Shown one piece after another: positions 13,301-26,026 of a DNA stretch of 64,000 nucleotides. The position numbers and the translations under genes are program-made. Positions within the stretch are counted from its first letter, which is position 1. Each line of letters opens with the position of its first letter. The notes beneath the pieces are model-generated. The model searched no databases, was not told the origin of the DNA, and was given only the letters and a program-made list of their open reading frames with translations. Source of the stretch: Cymbidium sinense (lineage: Eukaryota > Streptophyta > Magnoliopsida > Asparagales > Orchidaceae); the NCBI GenBank assembly GCA_021442155.1, contig CM038216.1, positions 154,281,009-154,345,008 on the forward strand. Direction: 5' to 3'.

Positions 13301-16300
13301 TTGAATACACATGAATGTACAAATGTGTACAAGAAGGAAAATGATGCAAAAGTTGTATTTCTTTTAATTAAATTATTTATACATGTGAGATAAAGTTCTA
13401 TCTAAATTCTAACTTAGAGATACATAAGAATGAATTCAAACAAATGTTGTGTCCTTTTCAAATGGACTATACACTTGTTAACATCCAAACTTTATGTAAC
13501 TCCATGTAGACTGGAGAAAGAGAACTCCATATCACATGTTCTAAGCCATAAACACATGCAAGCTTATAAATATTTATAACTATTATTACTCCAAATATTG
13601 TAGTTGATTTGTAAATTTTTGAAAATAGATTTTGATTTAATAGTGAAAAAATAGCCACACATATATTAAGTTAATCAACACATGCAAGCTTTACATAAAG
13701 GAAAATCATTTGATTTAATTAATTTTAAAAGGCATAGATGAATGATTCAAGTGACATACAACATCTAACATGATTGGAAAGGAATTACTAAATATAAACA
13801 CATTATTTCATTCAACTAAGTTAATTACTAAGGATAATCATCTCAAATAAAAGCATTTAATGAAAACCAGAGCTTTTTAATTAATTTATGATTTAAGATT
13901 TTGATTAAGTTTGAAGAGGAGAGGAATTATTTGTTGTTATGATCCCATTCCCATATTGGTAATTTATTTGGTTTAAGAAAATATCATTAAGTGAATTTTA
14001 TGAATTAATTAAGTTGATTCTTAATTAAATTAATTAACCTTACTGCTTCTTGTTAATTTGATTAACCACTTAATTATATGAGTCAAAATGACATGAATAT
14101 GTGAGGAAATAAAATTTCAATGTTCCTACAGGGACCTAATACAAATGGCTCATAATTAAGTGTTAATTAAATTAAAGAACCTAATTAAGTACTTTTATGA
14201 TTTTCCCATACTTATGGGCTAATCATAATTTCCTCAAAAGGTCTTTATGTCATTAAACACATATAAGAGGACCCTTAATTTCATTCTTAATTATATGATG
14301 TGATTATAATTTTAGTTTTATTAGTTAAGCCACTTAATTAGTTAATTAACCCTTAATTAATCTTCATATTATTTAATTTTCTTTCAAAATGAAGTGGACT
14401 TAGGGGAAGAAGCTAAGAAATGGGTCCCAACTCCCTGTCCATTCACTATTGGATAATGATTAGTGAGTTTAATTAATTAATTTGTTACTTTATGTATTAA
14501 TTAGCCATTAAGTTGATTAAGAGAGTAATTAGGCTTAAATGATCAATTCCCCTAATTAACTAAGCAATGAATCCCAAGAACATTATCGGAGATAGAGGTC
14601 ATCCCATTAAACCAACACATAAAATTTAGGATTAATTACTTAAGTAATTAGGGCTTAATTAATAATTAAATTTTTATTTAAACCTTAATTAAGCCTTAAT
14701 CACTATTCAAAATTAATTGGAATCAATTTTAATTGAATCTCCTCTAAAATATATTTAGAATGAATATTTATATACATTTTTATGTTTTTCCTATGATTTG
14801 TTCTGGTTTTCCAAAGCTTCAACTGATTTAAATGATTTTTCATGATTTTTATAAAGTCCATTAACTTATTTTTTGATAAATAAAGACTATTTGAGCTTCA
14901 ATACAAATATCCCAATCAAAAAATTATTTTGACTTGAAAGTTTTATGGTAGGTGTATTTTAACTTCATTATCAATCCCTAAAAAATTTCAAACCACTCTG
15001 TGTGTATTTTTGGTTTAATTAATCAAATTTGATTTTCATTAAAACTCAAATTAAACTCAAACTATTCAGAAATTTAGATTTTAGGTTCATTGGATTTCTC
15101 AAAATACAAATCCAACAAGATCTTTATTTATAATTTTTAAAGTATTTTTTTTTATGAATTTTGAAGTTCCTAGTGATTTTAATAATTTTTAAAATCAGAA
15201 AATGGTCAAATTTCGACTTAACCCACAACACCATGTACATGTGGGCAATGCAAGCCATGCATGATTGAGCTACGCATGGCACATGGTCGCGGATGATTGG
15301 ACTATCCGCGCAACAAAGCTTTTGAGTGAGAAATCACGCAGACGCTGATTCAATCGCATTGTCCGATTGCAGATCAGATCTGTGATCTAAAGGGTGAAAA
15401 ATGTGTGGATCTAGCATGAAATCACAGTCGTTCATTCCCTAACTATAGGATCAAACGGCTGTTGCTTCCCAACCATTGAAAGTGACCGATGAACAGTAAA
15501 CCAAGAGAGGAAAATGGGATTTTCAAGAAATCAATGAATTTCTCATCCAAATAGTTTGATTTCATGTTAATTCTCACGAGAACTCTATTTCATTGGTATT
15601 ATATAAAATGAAGAATGCAAGGGTTTTCTAAGGAAAATTTCTAAAATCATGCAAAATCCAACACAAACAAAAGAACTTATAACCGGCTAAAGGATTTGAA
15701 AATCACCTCACTGGGGATGATTTTCGGTGATGTTGATTGAACATGCTCCTGGATGCAAGAAGAAGTTTTGGGATGGACCTTGGCTCTTCCTTTGGAATGA
15801 TGTATCCACCAAGAGTCGCCGCTTCAAAATCGCTTGATTTTGTGTTTTTAGCGAAAGTAGGGGGATGAATGCTGGTTGCTTGGGGAGCTCTTGGAGAGTG
15901 AAATGAGAGTAGGTGAGTGATTTTGGAAGCCTTTATTCCCTTGTGCCCAAAGGTGGCAGAAAATCCCCTATCATGGTGATTTTTGGTTCCTAGTGGATGT
16001 CTTATGGATTGGGGTGGTTAGGAATGGCAAGGAATCATCCTAGGTGGCTTAGTTTGGTTGGTCAAGAGGAATTAGTGGGTGTCATAGCAAGGGGAAGTGG
16101 AGGTCCTTGATGCCAAGTGTTCTAATAGGGGAGGTGAGATGAATTCACCTCCCCATGAGTCATGGCTGATGCAAAAACCTCTTGGGTCAAGTTGGTCAGT
16201 GTCTTTGGAGCCTAGGTGGACCAATGAATGAGTGTCAAGTGGCCATGGAAGAGAAATGACCATTTACATGGGTATTTTGTCTTATTTGATACCCTTAGCC

Positions 16301-17703
16301 CAAGGGTAGGGTGATCATTCGACATTGAATTTGATTTGAACAGATTTAAAATGAGTCAAAAATGAGTTGGGCCAAATTTCATGTCATTTGGAGTTCATTT
16401 GGTTCAATTTAACTCAATTTGACCCATACGGGTCAAATTGGGTCAAATTGGGTTAAGTTAACCAATTGGTCAAATTGGGTCAAACCAAGAGTTGGGTCAA
16501 GTTCATATGACCATTTGGAGTGTAGGTGTCTGGTTTGATTTAATTTGGATTTAATTTGGGTTTAGTCTAATTTGACCCTTTATGTCAATTTGAGCTAAGT
16601 GGGTCAATTTCAAATTGGCCAAATTGGATTCAATGGTGGCTTGGTCAAGTTCAACAATCAATTCAAAATAAACTAGAGCCATTGGTTACAATCAACTTGG
16701 GTTGATTTTTATTTGACCCATCTTGGCCATTTAGGTCAATTCGGTCAACAAGAGGGCCAATTTGGTTGGGTTAATTGAAGGCCCAAGTCATGTTTAAGTA
16801 TTGATTTTGGATTGGTATGAATCATTGGTTTCAAAAGATTTGGCTTAAGTTGTAATTTGTCTAGTTTTGGTTCATTTGGGTTAAAGGGATGACTTGGTCA
16901 AAGAGTTAAGTTGACTTGGTTTGACTTAATTTATATCAATTGATCATCCTAAGGTGATCAACAATTATGTCATTAAATTTGGATTGGCTTAATTAACCTT
17001 GATTTAGATTAAATTGGATTTTTGTTCAAACAGGCCAAATTGGTCACTTTGGGTCAAGTGAGCCGATTGGGTTTAGTTGGCTTGATTTTGGGTTGAATTT
17101 AATTTAATTGAGTTTATATATGGATTAGGGATTGATATATAAATCCAATTGCAATTGGTTTGGATTCAAATGAGTTTTGGTTCATTTGAATATTTCAAGC
17201 CAAAATGGGCTAAGTTGGGTTTGATTTGGGTTTATTTTGATTTGGCTTGATGATTATAGATTTCATTTATATTTGGAATGGTGATTGAAGGGATGATTGA
17301 TTTATGAGAAAATCAGTTGAAATTGGTTTGATTTGGATGTCATTTGGTTAATGCTAAGTCCATAAGATAAATCATAGGGCTTAAGAAGGATTTTGATTTT
17401 GGATTCGATCATGGGCTTCAATCATTTGATTTGGATATGAATTTAGATTTTTGATATTTGAATTGAATTTGGGGTTTGGTTTGAGAAGGTGAACATAGGT
17501 TGAATTTAGCTATAGAGTAGGTGAGTCTCCTTAATCCTTAAGGCATAGCCTAATTATGATTAACCTTTCTAAGTCTCTAAGTTTAGGTTAAGTGTTCACC
17601 TAATCACTAGAAGTGTCTTATGACTAAGGAAGTCTTAGTGTCTAGAAAATCCCTAGGTCTAAGATGAGGAGATTAAGAACTCACTCCAAAAGTGAGGTCA
17701 ACA

Positions 17704-17708
17704 TCATC
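17704..17708. repeat. Target-site duplication, right copy (TCATC)
   Basis: Exact partner of 10067-10071. Confidence 0.85.
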
Positions 17709-20700
17709 AAAAGTAGACAAGATGTAAGTAAAATTATTCTTCTTTATTGATTTCTTCAGTTTAGGAGGTACATAATAAAAGTCAAGTAAAGTAAGCGACT
17801 TGAGTGGTTCAATGCCCCCATCTATGGATACAAAGCTTATGTTGATAGTGATGGAGCTAGTAGATGTGGTGGTTGCAATGGTGGAAGAAAGAATGTTGGA
17901 CTAGGACGGTGATGGTATTATGAAACTACCAGCAAGTATCTACGGTGGATATTGGTGTTATATTAGTGTGAGGTGGCCTTTGTGGTGGCTGAGGTAGTGG
18001 AAGAGGAGGTGGGAGTGGAGGCTAAAGCTCAAGACCTCTCAAACTATACTTTCACTAGTCGATTCCCCATCCAAACGCCACTAATACCCTTATTTTTTTT
18101 TCAAATACTTTCTAAGACTTAGCTTGCATGATTGGTCTGAGAAGGTAACTCCTCTTTTCTCTTGTAGATTAGTAGTCTTGCTAATTAGTCAAATATCTTA
18201 ATAGTGATGCCCTTATGCATAAAGCAACTGAGCCATGAATATTCTTGAGAAGAATTTCAATGGCATGTTGTTCTAAGCTATAGTTCACATTTCATACTCA
18301 AGTTTTATCACTTTAGAATATAATCAAGGACTCATTGGGTTTTATTTTTCTACAACAAAGTCCCCTACAATCACTCTTTGCTAGGCTTTTTTTAATCTCT
18401 TGATGAAAAGTTGTTCTAATTCTACAAAAACTTCACCAAACTATTAGGCTTTGACTAATTAATAAAAGAGACTCCAAAAGGCCAACAAGAATTGTTTGAA
18501 AAGTAGGCATCACTATCACTATTGCAACAACTAGCCATGAAGTGTGTTATATACCTAGGGTTCCCACTACCATCAAATACCTTGAAGGATGGTACAAAAC
18601 CCTTAGTGCAGTAGTGTATCATCTCTTCCACTAAGATATAGTTGTATCACCTCTTTAGAGCAACCAGAGTTGAGCTCCCTTCGGCCTATGCCAATGCCTA
18701 CTTTACTTATTGCTCTACCACCTACTTAATATCTTTTCATGAATGGAGGTACTATTGGCTATCTTCTTATGTAGGCTATTGGTATCTTCATCTATTGGAG
18801 TATTCTCTGAGCCTAGTGTACCAATTCGTATGTCGACTACATAGGAATGGGCTAGGACAATTCAATGCTAACACTGCCATCAAGTCCTCCACTTTCCTCT
18901 CCATTTTATTAATTTGGTCATCCTTGAGTTTAATTTATTGGAGAAGGCATTTAGTTTGATGCCTCCCTTTCTCAACTACCCCTAAGCTTCTTACCTTGGT
19001 CGCTCTCAAGGACCTTCGTGTATCAACCATATGGACCTCACGTCACTAGAGATCATCCTCATTAAAATCTACCATGCCATCCTCTTGATCAAAATGATCA
19101 TCCCGACCATCTATCACAGGACCTCATATGTCATCTAGAGATTGTCACCCTACTAGGGATGACTCGCTACTAGCTTATGCTCTAAAGAGGTGATACACTA
19201 CATGTCTTGGGCAGAAGAGGTGCCAACCATGATTAGGTTGACAACCATAGGGGCCAACTCAGAACTCCCTTCTTTCTCCTTCTCTTATTGGGATGGTGGA
19301 ACAAAGATGACAATCTTGGGCTAACACTCCTTCCTCTCCACCATTGAGGAAAGAGGTCAAGCTAGAGAGCTCAGCCTTGTATCAACTTGTAGGGTGGATT
19401 AAATGTGGTCCATTGGAAATAACTTTATCACCAAGGGGGATGACTTTTCTCCATATGTTGATTTTTGGTATTTGGTAGGAACTTCAGATGGCGGGACATG
19501 AACTAGTGATGGTGATTAGCGAGTGGAGCGGTGTGGTGGTGATGACACTGGCTGCCTCTTCATCAAAAATCTCCTCCTTAGGCTAAAACTAGTAAGGACT
19601 ATTTAGTCTGAATGATTGGTTCTATCATCGAGGGTTGTCAATCAATGAGAGTCAACCCTGAAAACCTCCTCATATCTCTTTTGCCGCTCTTGGCCTCTCT
19701 GTGTCTCACTCTCAAAATTTGTTCCCTAACACTCTTATGGATAACTTGTCCAAGTCATGCGTGACTCAAATCAACCATGTGCTCTCCCAACTCTCCTAAG
19801 AATAGACCTAAGGCCAGCATAGGGTCTCCTCCCATCCCTATCTGTTGTCTCATACTCGACAGGGCATGGGGGTGATGTAGTTATCTTTTAACATTCTCCT
19901 ATCCTTCTGCAACTAAGAGAGGATGAAACTCACTACCACTAAGAAGGGGAGAGGTCTCACGAATAGATCCCTCTTCAGCTACATCAGAAGCTTCCTCACC
20001 CTCCTTGGCTATGCACTCATAATAACTCTTAATCTTTCTATTCTTACTGCAACACTGAATCTTGATCAAGGGCACATGATGGGAGCTAATACCAACCTCA
20101 AAAGCAAGAGGAAAGAACCCCAAATGCTAAGACAGACTTCCCCTCAAAGACTAGGGTCAGTAGAAGTACTAGTCTTAGTAGAGACTGCTTGTGACGTAGA
20201 ACCAAGGCCTTTCTCTTCAATGATGGGAACTCAATATTGACTAAAGATCAAACTACAAAAGTGTCTTCCTATTGATCACCTCCTCCCTACTCACTATACT
20301 AAGGGAAAAACAATCACAAGTGATCTTAAAAAGCTCAAATCCAAGGCAAAACTTGATGACTGGTGCAGAGGTGAGTATGGCCTAATCCATGGCTAAATCC
20401 ACACTCGTGAAGAAAATAAGCTTCAAGACCGATTGCTTGAAAGAAGAAAAATGGGGCTTTCTTTTGTTGTTGGAGAAGAAGGGCACAGAATTAGATTTTG
20501 CTTTGGTTGTTGTTCTTTTGATTTGACTTTGAATTGAAACCCTCATGTAACAAAGTTATGTTATATGGGATTTATTTATTTAATTATTTATTATTTTGGA
20601 GAGATTTGTAATTTTGAGAAGGAATGTTTTGTTTAATTTGAACTTCACTAAGAGTGAGTTCAAATGGATTTTGAGATGGGGGATAAACCTTACTTTGCCA

Positions 20701-20982
20701 TGCTTGTGGCGAGAGGTTCTTAAATGTTTTGAGTTGAGTTCGTTTAATTTATTTGGATACTTTCTTCGGCTGGTTATTTTTGCCTATTGGAGGTCCAATA
20801 AGTATTTTAGAACTTACTAGAGTGAGGTTCTAAAACTTAAAGGACGTTGGCTAAACTTGCCCAAATATGAAATAGTTGAGGTGACCAACAAAAAGAATGC
20901 TCATCTTGGACTTATATAAAAGTATAAGTCCATTATTGATGCTTGGAAATAATGATTGACTACTAAAGATGGAGAGGGGAAT
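17709..20982 (-). pseudogene. Ogre-like leader and gag (broken), minus strand
   Basis: Reading leftwards from the primer site at 21002: leader (about 20.98-20.7 kb, collinear with 36.79-36.99 kb), divergent N-terminal gag (about 20.4-19.0 kb), and the capsid-like region (about 18.64-18.15 kb). The last begins with a FDGSGNP-type stretch shared with the plus-strand copy at 40.75 kb. It ends in a Pro-rich tail (about 18.05-17.75 kb). A stretch near 19.02-19.06 kb matches 40.27-40.30 kb closely ('acatggttgatac'). Many stops and frameshifts; no usable reading frame. The leader lacks the long stem-loop array of the other copy but keeps two of its hairpins. Pol continues at 10066 beyond the solo LTR. 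Confidence 0.75.
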
Positions 20983-21002
20983 GATCCCCAGTGGAGTCGC
21001 CA
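20983..21002 (-). promoter_or_regulatory. Primer-binding site for tRNA-Arg
   Basis: Minus strand reads TGGCGACTCCACTGGGGATC. This is complementary to the 3' end of a plant tRNA-Arg (CCA tail, GGAGTCG acceptor, CCCAG T-arm) with one difference. A tRNA-Arg primer is a known trait of Ogre elements. It lies about 10 nt inside the LTR end (ATACCA). Confidence 0.75.
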
Positions 21003-22000
21003 GAAAAATTTTTGGTATTTTAATTTGAGTTGTAAGGACACCACATAGATCTTAGTAAGTATGATGTATTATCTCGAAAGATAGAAACATCACCCTATAA
21101 TGGACTTAATCACCTAATAATGACTCTTAAGGCAGATGGGTCTTTGTACATACTAGAGATCTTTCCCCCCTTTACATGGATAAAGTAAGCATGGTTTATT
21201 TTAAGCTGAGGTTTTTAGTTCCCTATGGAAGCAAGCCCCCATAGTTAATTAAATCCTATAAAATGGAAGCTTCCTAAAACACTCTCAATTAAATTAGTCA
21301 ATAAATATCTCCAAATATTTCAAGGCAAGAATATCAAAGAATTGGTTATTTTTGAAAACAAACAAGATAGTTTCAAATGGAAAGACTTTTTCTCGGATTT
21401 TAAAGGAAGATAAGTAGGGAACATTCGAAATACTATGAGGCCTAGTGAAAGCTCCAACCTATCCTATAATGAGGCTTTATATTTTTAAAGGGGAGAATTT
21501 ATTTTGTTTAAGTTGAAATTTTATTAGAGTATTAGGACTTATAACCCAACAACACAAGATTATGAAAATGTCCTAAGAAGTGAGGACTTATACTCATAGC
21601 AAAAGAGAAACAAACTACCTCGTAACTAAGTCTAAAATGCTTTGAAAGAAGCATGACATAAGTTTAATCGAGGAGAATGGGATATAGTGGTTCACCTCCA
21701 CAAGAGAGAATGAACACATCCCAACTCTTTGGACTTATAACCACAATGGGCTACCTAACTCCTCCTGCGCTTTAAAAACATGTAGGCTAGTCTTATATAG
21801 ATGCAAGATAGTTAGGCTATTATTTAATTAGGAAGGAAGCTAGAATCCTAAACTCACTCCCTAAGAGACTAGGTAATGCTTGGTATGCAAACATGACTTA
21901 GACTAAAGTTAAAAATTTACAAGTTTTTGGATCACTTTGACCCATTTATCTTGGACCAAGGCTTAGGATTAATCATAGGTATTAGAAATAATTAGTTTAA
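21003..22000 (-). mobile_element. 3' end (U5-like part) of the 5' LTR, minus strand
   Basis: It continues from the primer site into sequence collinear with 11.1-10.1 kb and 36.7-35.8 kb: 'ccctatggaagcaagccccc', 'cacctccacaagagaga', and 'ctaagagactaggtaatgc'. It is the remnant of the 5' LTR of the minus-strand host element. The upstream U3 part is missing; homology fades near 22000. Confidence 0.7.
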
Positions 22001-22400
22001 TATAATTTAAACTTAACCTTAAATCAATTGAGAAAATAAGACTCATTTGACTCAACCTAAGTTAATTTAGGTTAAGTTAAGTCAACTCAAGTCATAACCC
22101 AAAATGAGTTCACTCACCTCCCTATACACCAAATCCATTCAAAATTTTAGATCTAATAAAAAAGGGCATGCCAAACACAAGGGAGTAAAGAAAGAGGGAT
22201 GTGAGCATGAGGAGAAAACATTTTTTTTCTTCACATGGGAGGGCATGAAGAAAAAAAGGGAGTTTTCTACACACCCCTTTTCTTTTCATGATAACATACC
22301 AAAAAATGCACACACACATCTCCTCCCAACTAGAGGAAAACCCTTCTCCTCACCTCTTGTGCTCTCTAAGTCCAAAAGCCACTAATTTCTAACAACGTGT
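22001..22400. other. Unassigned segment between two LTR pieces
   Basis: This stretch does not match the LTR or internal blocks seen elsewhere in the window. It has open frames on both strands (22104-22385 plus, 22122-22319 minus), but both are rich in homopolymer runs and resemble no protein I recognise. It could be filler DNA or a divergent part of the element. Confidence 0.35.
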
Positions 22401-23471
22401 GGTGGTGCACTGGAGCATTTCATAGGAGGCAATAGAGAATATCTAAGGTTATTATATGCTTTAATTATCACAAATTTGTATTCATATGTTCATACATTCA
22501 TGTTTTAAATTTAAAAGAATATATTGCATTTAATTTCATGATTTGGAAAGATATAAATATATGACATAGCTATTATCACTAATAAATTTTAAATTATTTT
22601 CTCTCTTTAAAAAATAATCATCTATCAATTATTAATAAATGCTTAAGAGATTGTTGTAATAATAATAAAACATAAATGCTTTTGCTTGTAGGGTTTACTT
22701 AAATCCCTAAGCATCATCCATTAGGATATGTAGGCTTTGTTACCCATAGGTAGGGTGCTAAGTCAAATGTATGAAATATAACAGCTTAGTTTGCATGCTT
22801 ATTAAGCTAATCTTTATTTTATAGGTGTAGTTAGCTTTTTATTTTGCAAAAATGTAATTTTGAAATAGGATTATTGATTAGTATTATGGGGTTTAGGATG
22901 AGTTATGGCTAGAAGGCATAGACCTAGGATGCCCTATAAAGCCTGGAGTACTCCAACCCAAAAAGTGAAAATGAAGACTAAGATTGAAGACCCCTATAGC
23001 TTTATTTTCATTATAAATTATAATCTAGAATATATAAGGGTATAGCTCGGCTACCTTTTTTTTCCTTTTCTGGGGTGTACGGTGGTACCCAGCTACATCC
23101 TTTTATCTGATTAATGTTTAGTTGTTGTGTTTACATTGATTGCATAATAAAAATGGCATGCTTTTTATAGGTTTCTTAAAATGTGAATGTTTGATGTATG
23201 ACCTGGATATGTTAGGTACTTCAAAAAAAATTAAATCTTTTACCCTAATTTAATAACTCTAACTAAAATTTATGCAACTCATAACTTCACCATAAAGCCT
23301 AGGATTTTAATTAAGAAAAATAAAATATTTAGTAACCCTTTAATTCTATGGTTGTATACTATAATATCATGCATGCATATTATTTTGTTGTTGCAAATAA
23401 GGGATCTCCACTCTTGCACGATAGGGGACAGGCTTGACTTGTGAGAGCAATCCCTTGTGGTGGAGAACACA
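22401..23471 (+). mobile_element. LTR fragment, plus strand, internally deleted
   Basis: It holds the AT-rich block (22.45-22.65 kb, 'gctattatcactaataaa'), then skips the subrepeats and TATA region. It resumes at 'cattaggatatgtaggctttgttaccc' (22.72 kb) and continues through the 'agctcggctacc'/'ggtggtacccagc' block (23.04-23.10 kb) and part of the U5-like region. At 23472 a new LTR start (TGTTGATC) interrupts it. Confidence 0.65.
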
Positions 23472-25980
23472 TGTTGATCTCACTTTTGGAGTGAGGACTC
23501 ATCCTTCTCATCTTAGACTTAGGTACCTTCTAGGCACTTAGATTTCCCTAGTAATAGGATACTTCTAGTAACTAAGGGAACACTAAACCCAAGCCTAAAG
23601 ACATAGGAAGGCATACCGTAAGCTTAAGATATGCCTTAAGACAAATAGGTCTTACATATTATATAGCCTAAACCAACCCATGCTTGTAGCTCATCCAAAA
23701 CCAACCGCAAGCCAACACAACAAACCTTAATTAAATTTTATTTCTCATCCAAGCTCCAAGCCAAATTGACATAGGCCCTAACCTAAGTTATCTCCATCAT
23801 GATCCTTTGATCCAACTTAAAGCCCGTTCAAGTAAACCAAATCTATTTGATTTTCATATAAGCACTCTAACCATTCAATAGATCATTTCAAACTCTTCCA
23901 AAACTTGCAATCAAACTAATTGAACCAAATAAATCCAATCAACCTGAGCTAGCCCATTTGACCCAAAAGGTCCAAATGAGCCAAAATCCAATCAAACACA
24001 AATCAATTATAATCAAGGCTACTAATCAACCCTAAATCTATCATTGAACTCTTCTCAATGCCCAATTCCACCAATTCAACTCAATCAACCTAATTGGTCC
24101 ACTTAACCCAAAGTGACCTAAATGACCAATTTGACTCAAACATCAATTTAACCCAAGTTGGATTGAATCAACCCATACAATCCCTTCCATAATGATTATT
24201 GATCATCTTGGACAGCCCAATTGCAATCAATTGAATCAAACCAAACCAATTTGACCAATTAACCCAAGTTGACCAAATTTGACCTAAAAGGGCAAATTGG
24301 GCCAAATCTGATTCCAACTCTAATTGATTAAATCTAATGCCTCTAATCAATCATAAATTGATTATTAAATATGATCCAACCTTCAATTGAACCTAATTTG
24401 GTCAACCTAACCCAATTGACCACTTTAGCCCAAATTGACCTAAAGGGTCCAATTGTACAAAATCCTTCCCAAATCCAAATTGATTCAAACCAACTAATCA
24501 TTCTCAAATGATCAATTGTACCAAAACCAACCCTCCACCTTAATTTAGATTTGACCAAATTGGTCAATCGCTCATTTGGCCTAAATGAACCCATATGAGC
24601 CAAAATCAAATTCACTTCAAATTAATCCAAATCAATTACATTCCAAATAAATAATTGAACATACCCAAACCCTTGGTTTTTAATTTGACCAATTGGTCAA
24701 CCTAATACATAATTGAACCCAATTTAACCCATATGGGTCAAATTGAGCCAAATTCATCCAAACCATGTCCAAACCCAACCAAACTTGGCATGACTCATCC
24801 TTGGGTCACCATAGACCTGCCTAAATGGACCCAACCCATGGTGAACCTATTTTGGGTCAAAACCCTTGAACCAACCCACCCAAATTGGACAAAATCCCCA
24901 TTTAGATGGGTTATCCCATTGCCCAAGCCTTGGAAGTCACCTTTGGCCCTCCTTGGATATGTGGACCACTGACCCAATCTAACCCAAGGCTATTGGGTTC
25001 AGCCTTTGGCCATGAGCTGGTGAGCTCACCCTTGGCATGTCACTGGTCCACTTGGAGGAGGTGGCATACCCCATGCCAACCCATGCCACTGCCTCAACCT
25101 CTCAAGCACCTCCACCTCATCAATCCCACTGTCCTGCCACCTACCTCCTAGATGGCAAAGGTTGAGCCAATCTCGGCTTGTTCACTTTGGGAGGAGAGGT
25201 TACTCCTCCCCATCCATTCAAACTTTACAAAGAGTTTTTCTCATGGCATTCCGAGCAGTCCAAGACCCTTCCCTAAATCTCTAGTGCACTTCATTGTCGG
25301 CGAGACCAACCACCGAGTGAAACTGAGAGCCTCATCCATCCAACTTCACCAAATCCAAATTAACTCTCCCCACACCTTCCCCTCACTCCGGTGAGTGAAA
25401 ATGAATCGATCCCCGATCGATTTGATCACAGGAAGGCACTCTAAGAACAACTTTTATGAGCTTTGTGGTGGCACTTAGTCCACCGAGGAGGTAGCTCGAG
25501 ATCTTCTCAACATGGATTTATCTCTTCAAGATGAAGCTACCTCAGCCAACAGACTGCCAGTCTTTAGCTCCAATGAGACAAAAATCTCAGCAATCATAGA
25601 TTTTCCCATTAGGCGTTGGTATTTTATGAAATGAATTGTGATCTTACACAATTTTCATCGTAGGATCTCCATAGATCTCTTCCCCAAACATTTTGGAGTC
25701 GATCTCGCCATCCCATGAAATCTAGTGAGCTCTAATCAAGCGGTGGAAGGTGGATGGTGTCCATCTTCTTGCGCTTCAGGGATGACGGATCATAAGTCGT
25801 CCGATTCACATGATTAGAATAGACAGTCATGATTTAATATGCTAAATTTCTCAATTTATTCCTTTAGATACCTCGAGATTAATCTTGGTCATCCGATCTG
25901 AGATCGAATGGTGGGGATGAAATCGTGTCTGTCGTCGCTGAGTCAGCTATCACATCAGACATTTTAAATAACCTATCCCA

Positions 25981-26026
25981 TGGCGCCACATGGAAAGCAT
26001 TATTACATTAGCTTTCACATGGCGCC
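25981..26026. repeat. CpG-rich inverted repeat in the LTR
   Basis: GGCGCC near the left end pairs with GGCGCC near the right end, and GAAAGC pairs with GCTTTC inside them. The ACATG between is mismatched. Similar 'catg(t)gaaaagcgc' words occur in the same LTR position at 31.93 and 52.71 kb. Confidence 0.5.

Larger units (their letters stand above)
10072..17703 (-). mobile_element. Complete solo LTR (7632 bp) of the giant Ogre-like family
   Basis: Minus strand. It begins TGTTGACC (17703) and ends AACACCATA (10072), bracketed by the 5-bp duplication TCATC. From its 5' end: start block (17.70-17.5 kb); TTGACC/GGTCAA-rich block (17.3-16.3 kb); GC-richer block (16.2-15.2 kb); AT-rich block (15.1-13.5 kb); three ~255-bp subrepeats (13.3-12.7 kb); a CTCTTTATAACAC TATA-like site (12.30 kb); and a U5-like end (11.9-10.1 kb). 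No internal region or second LTR remains, so it is a solo LTR left by LTR-LTR recombination. The flanks are gag (right) and pol (left) of another copy of the same family, collinear with 42.0-42.1 kb. No gene in it is credible; short open frames match LTR sequence of the other copies. Confidence 0.88.

Noticed and set aside
20983..21002. A tRNA-Arg gene fragment
   Set aside because: Only the 3' ~20 nt match, next to an LTR end and followed by gag; this is a primer-binding site.
22104..22385. 93-codon plus-strand frame
   Set aside because: Low-complexity Lys/Phe runs from A/T homopolymers, and an equally open frame lies on the other strand.
24733..25394. Possible small genes at 24.7-25.4 kb
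   Set aside because: Located in the U3-like part of an LTR copy; the frames are not preserved in the other LTR copies.
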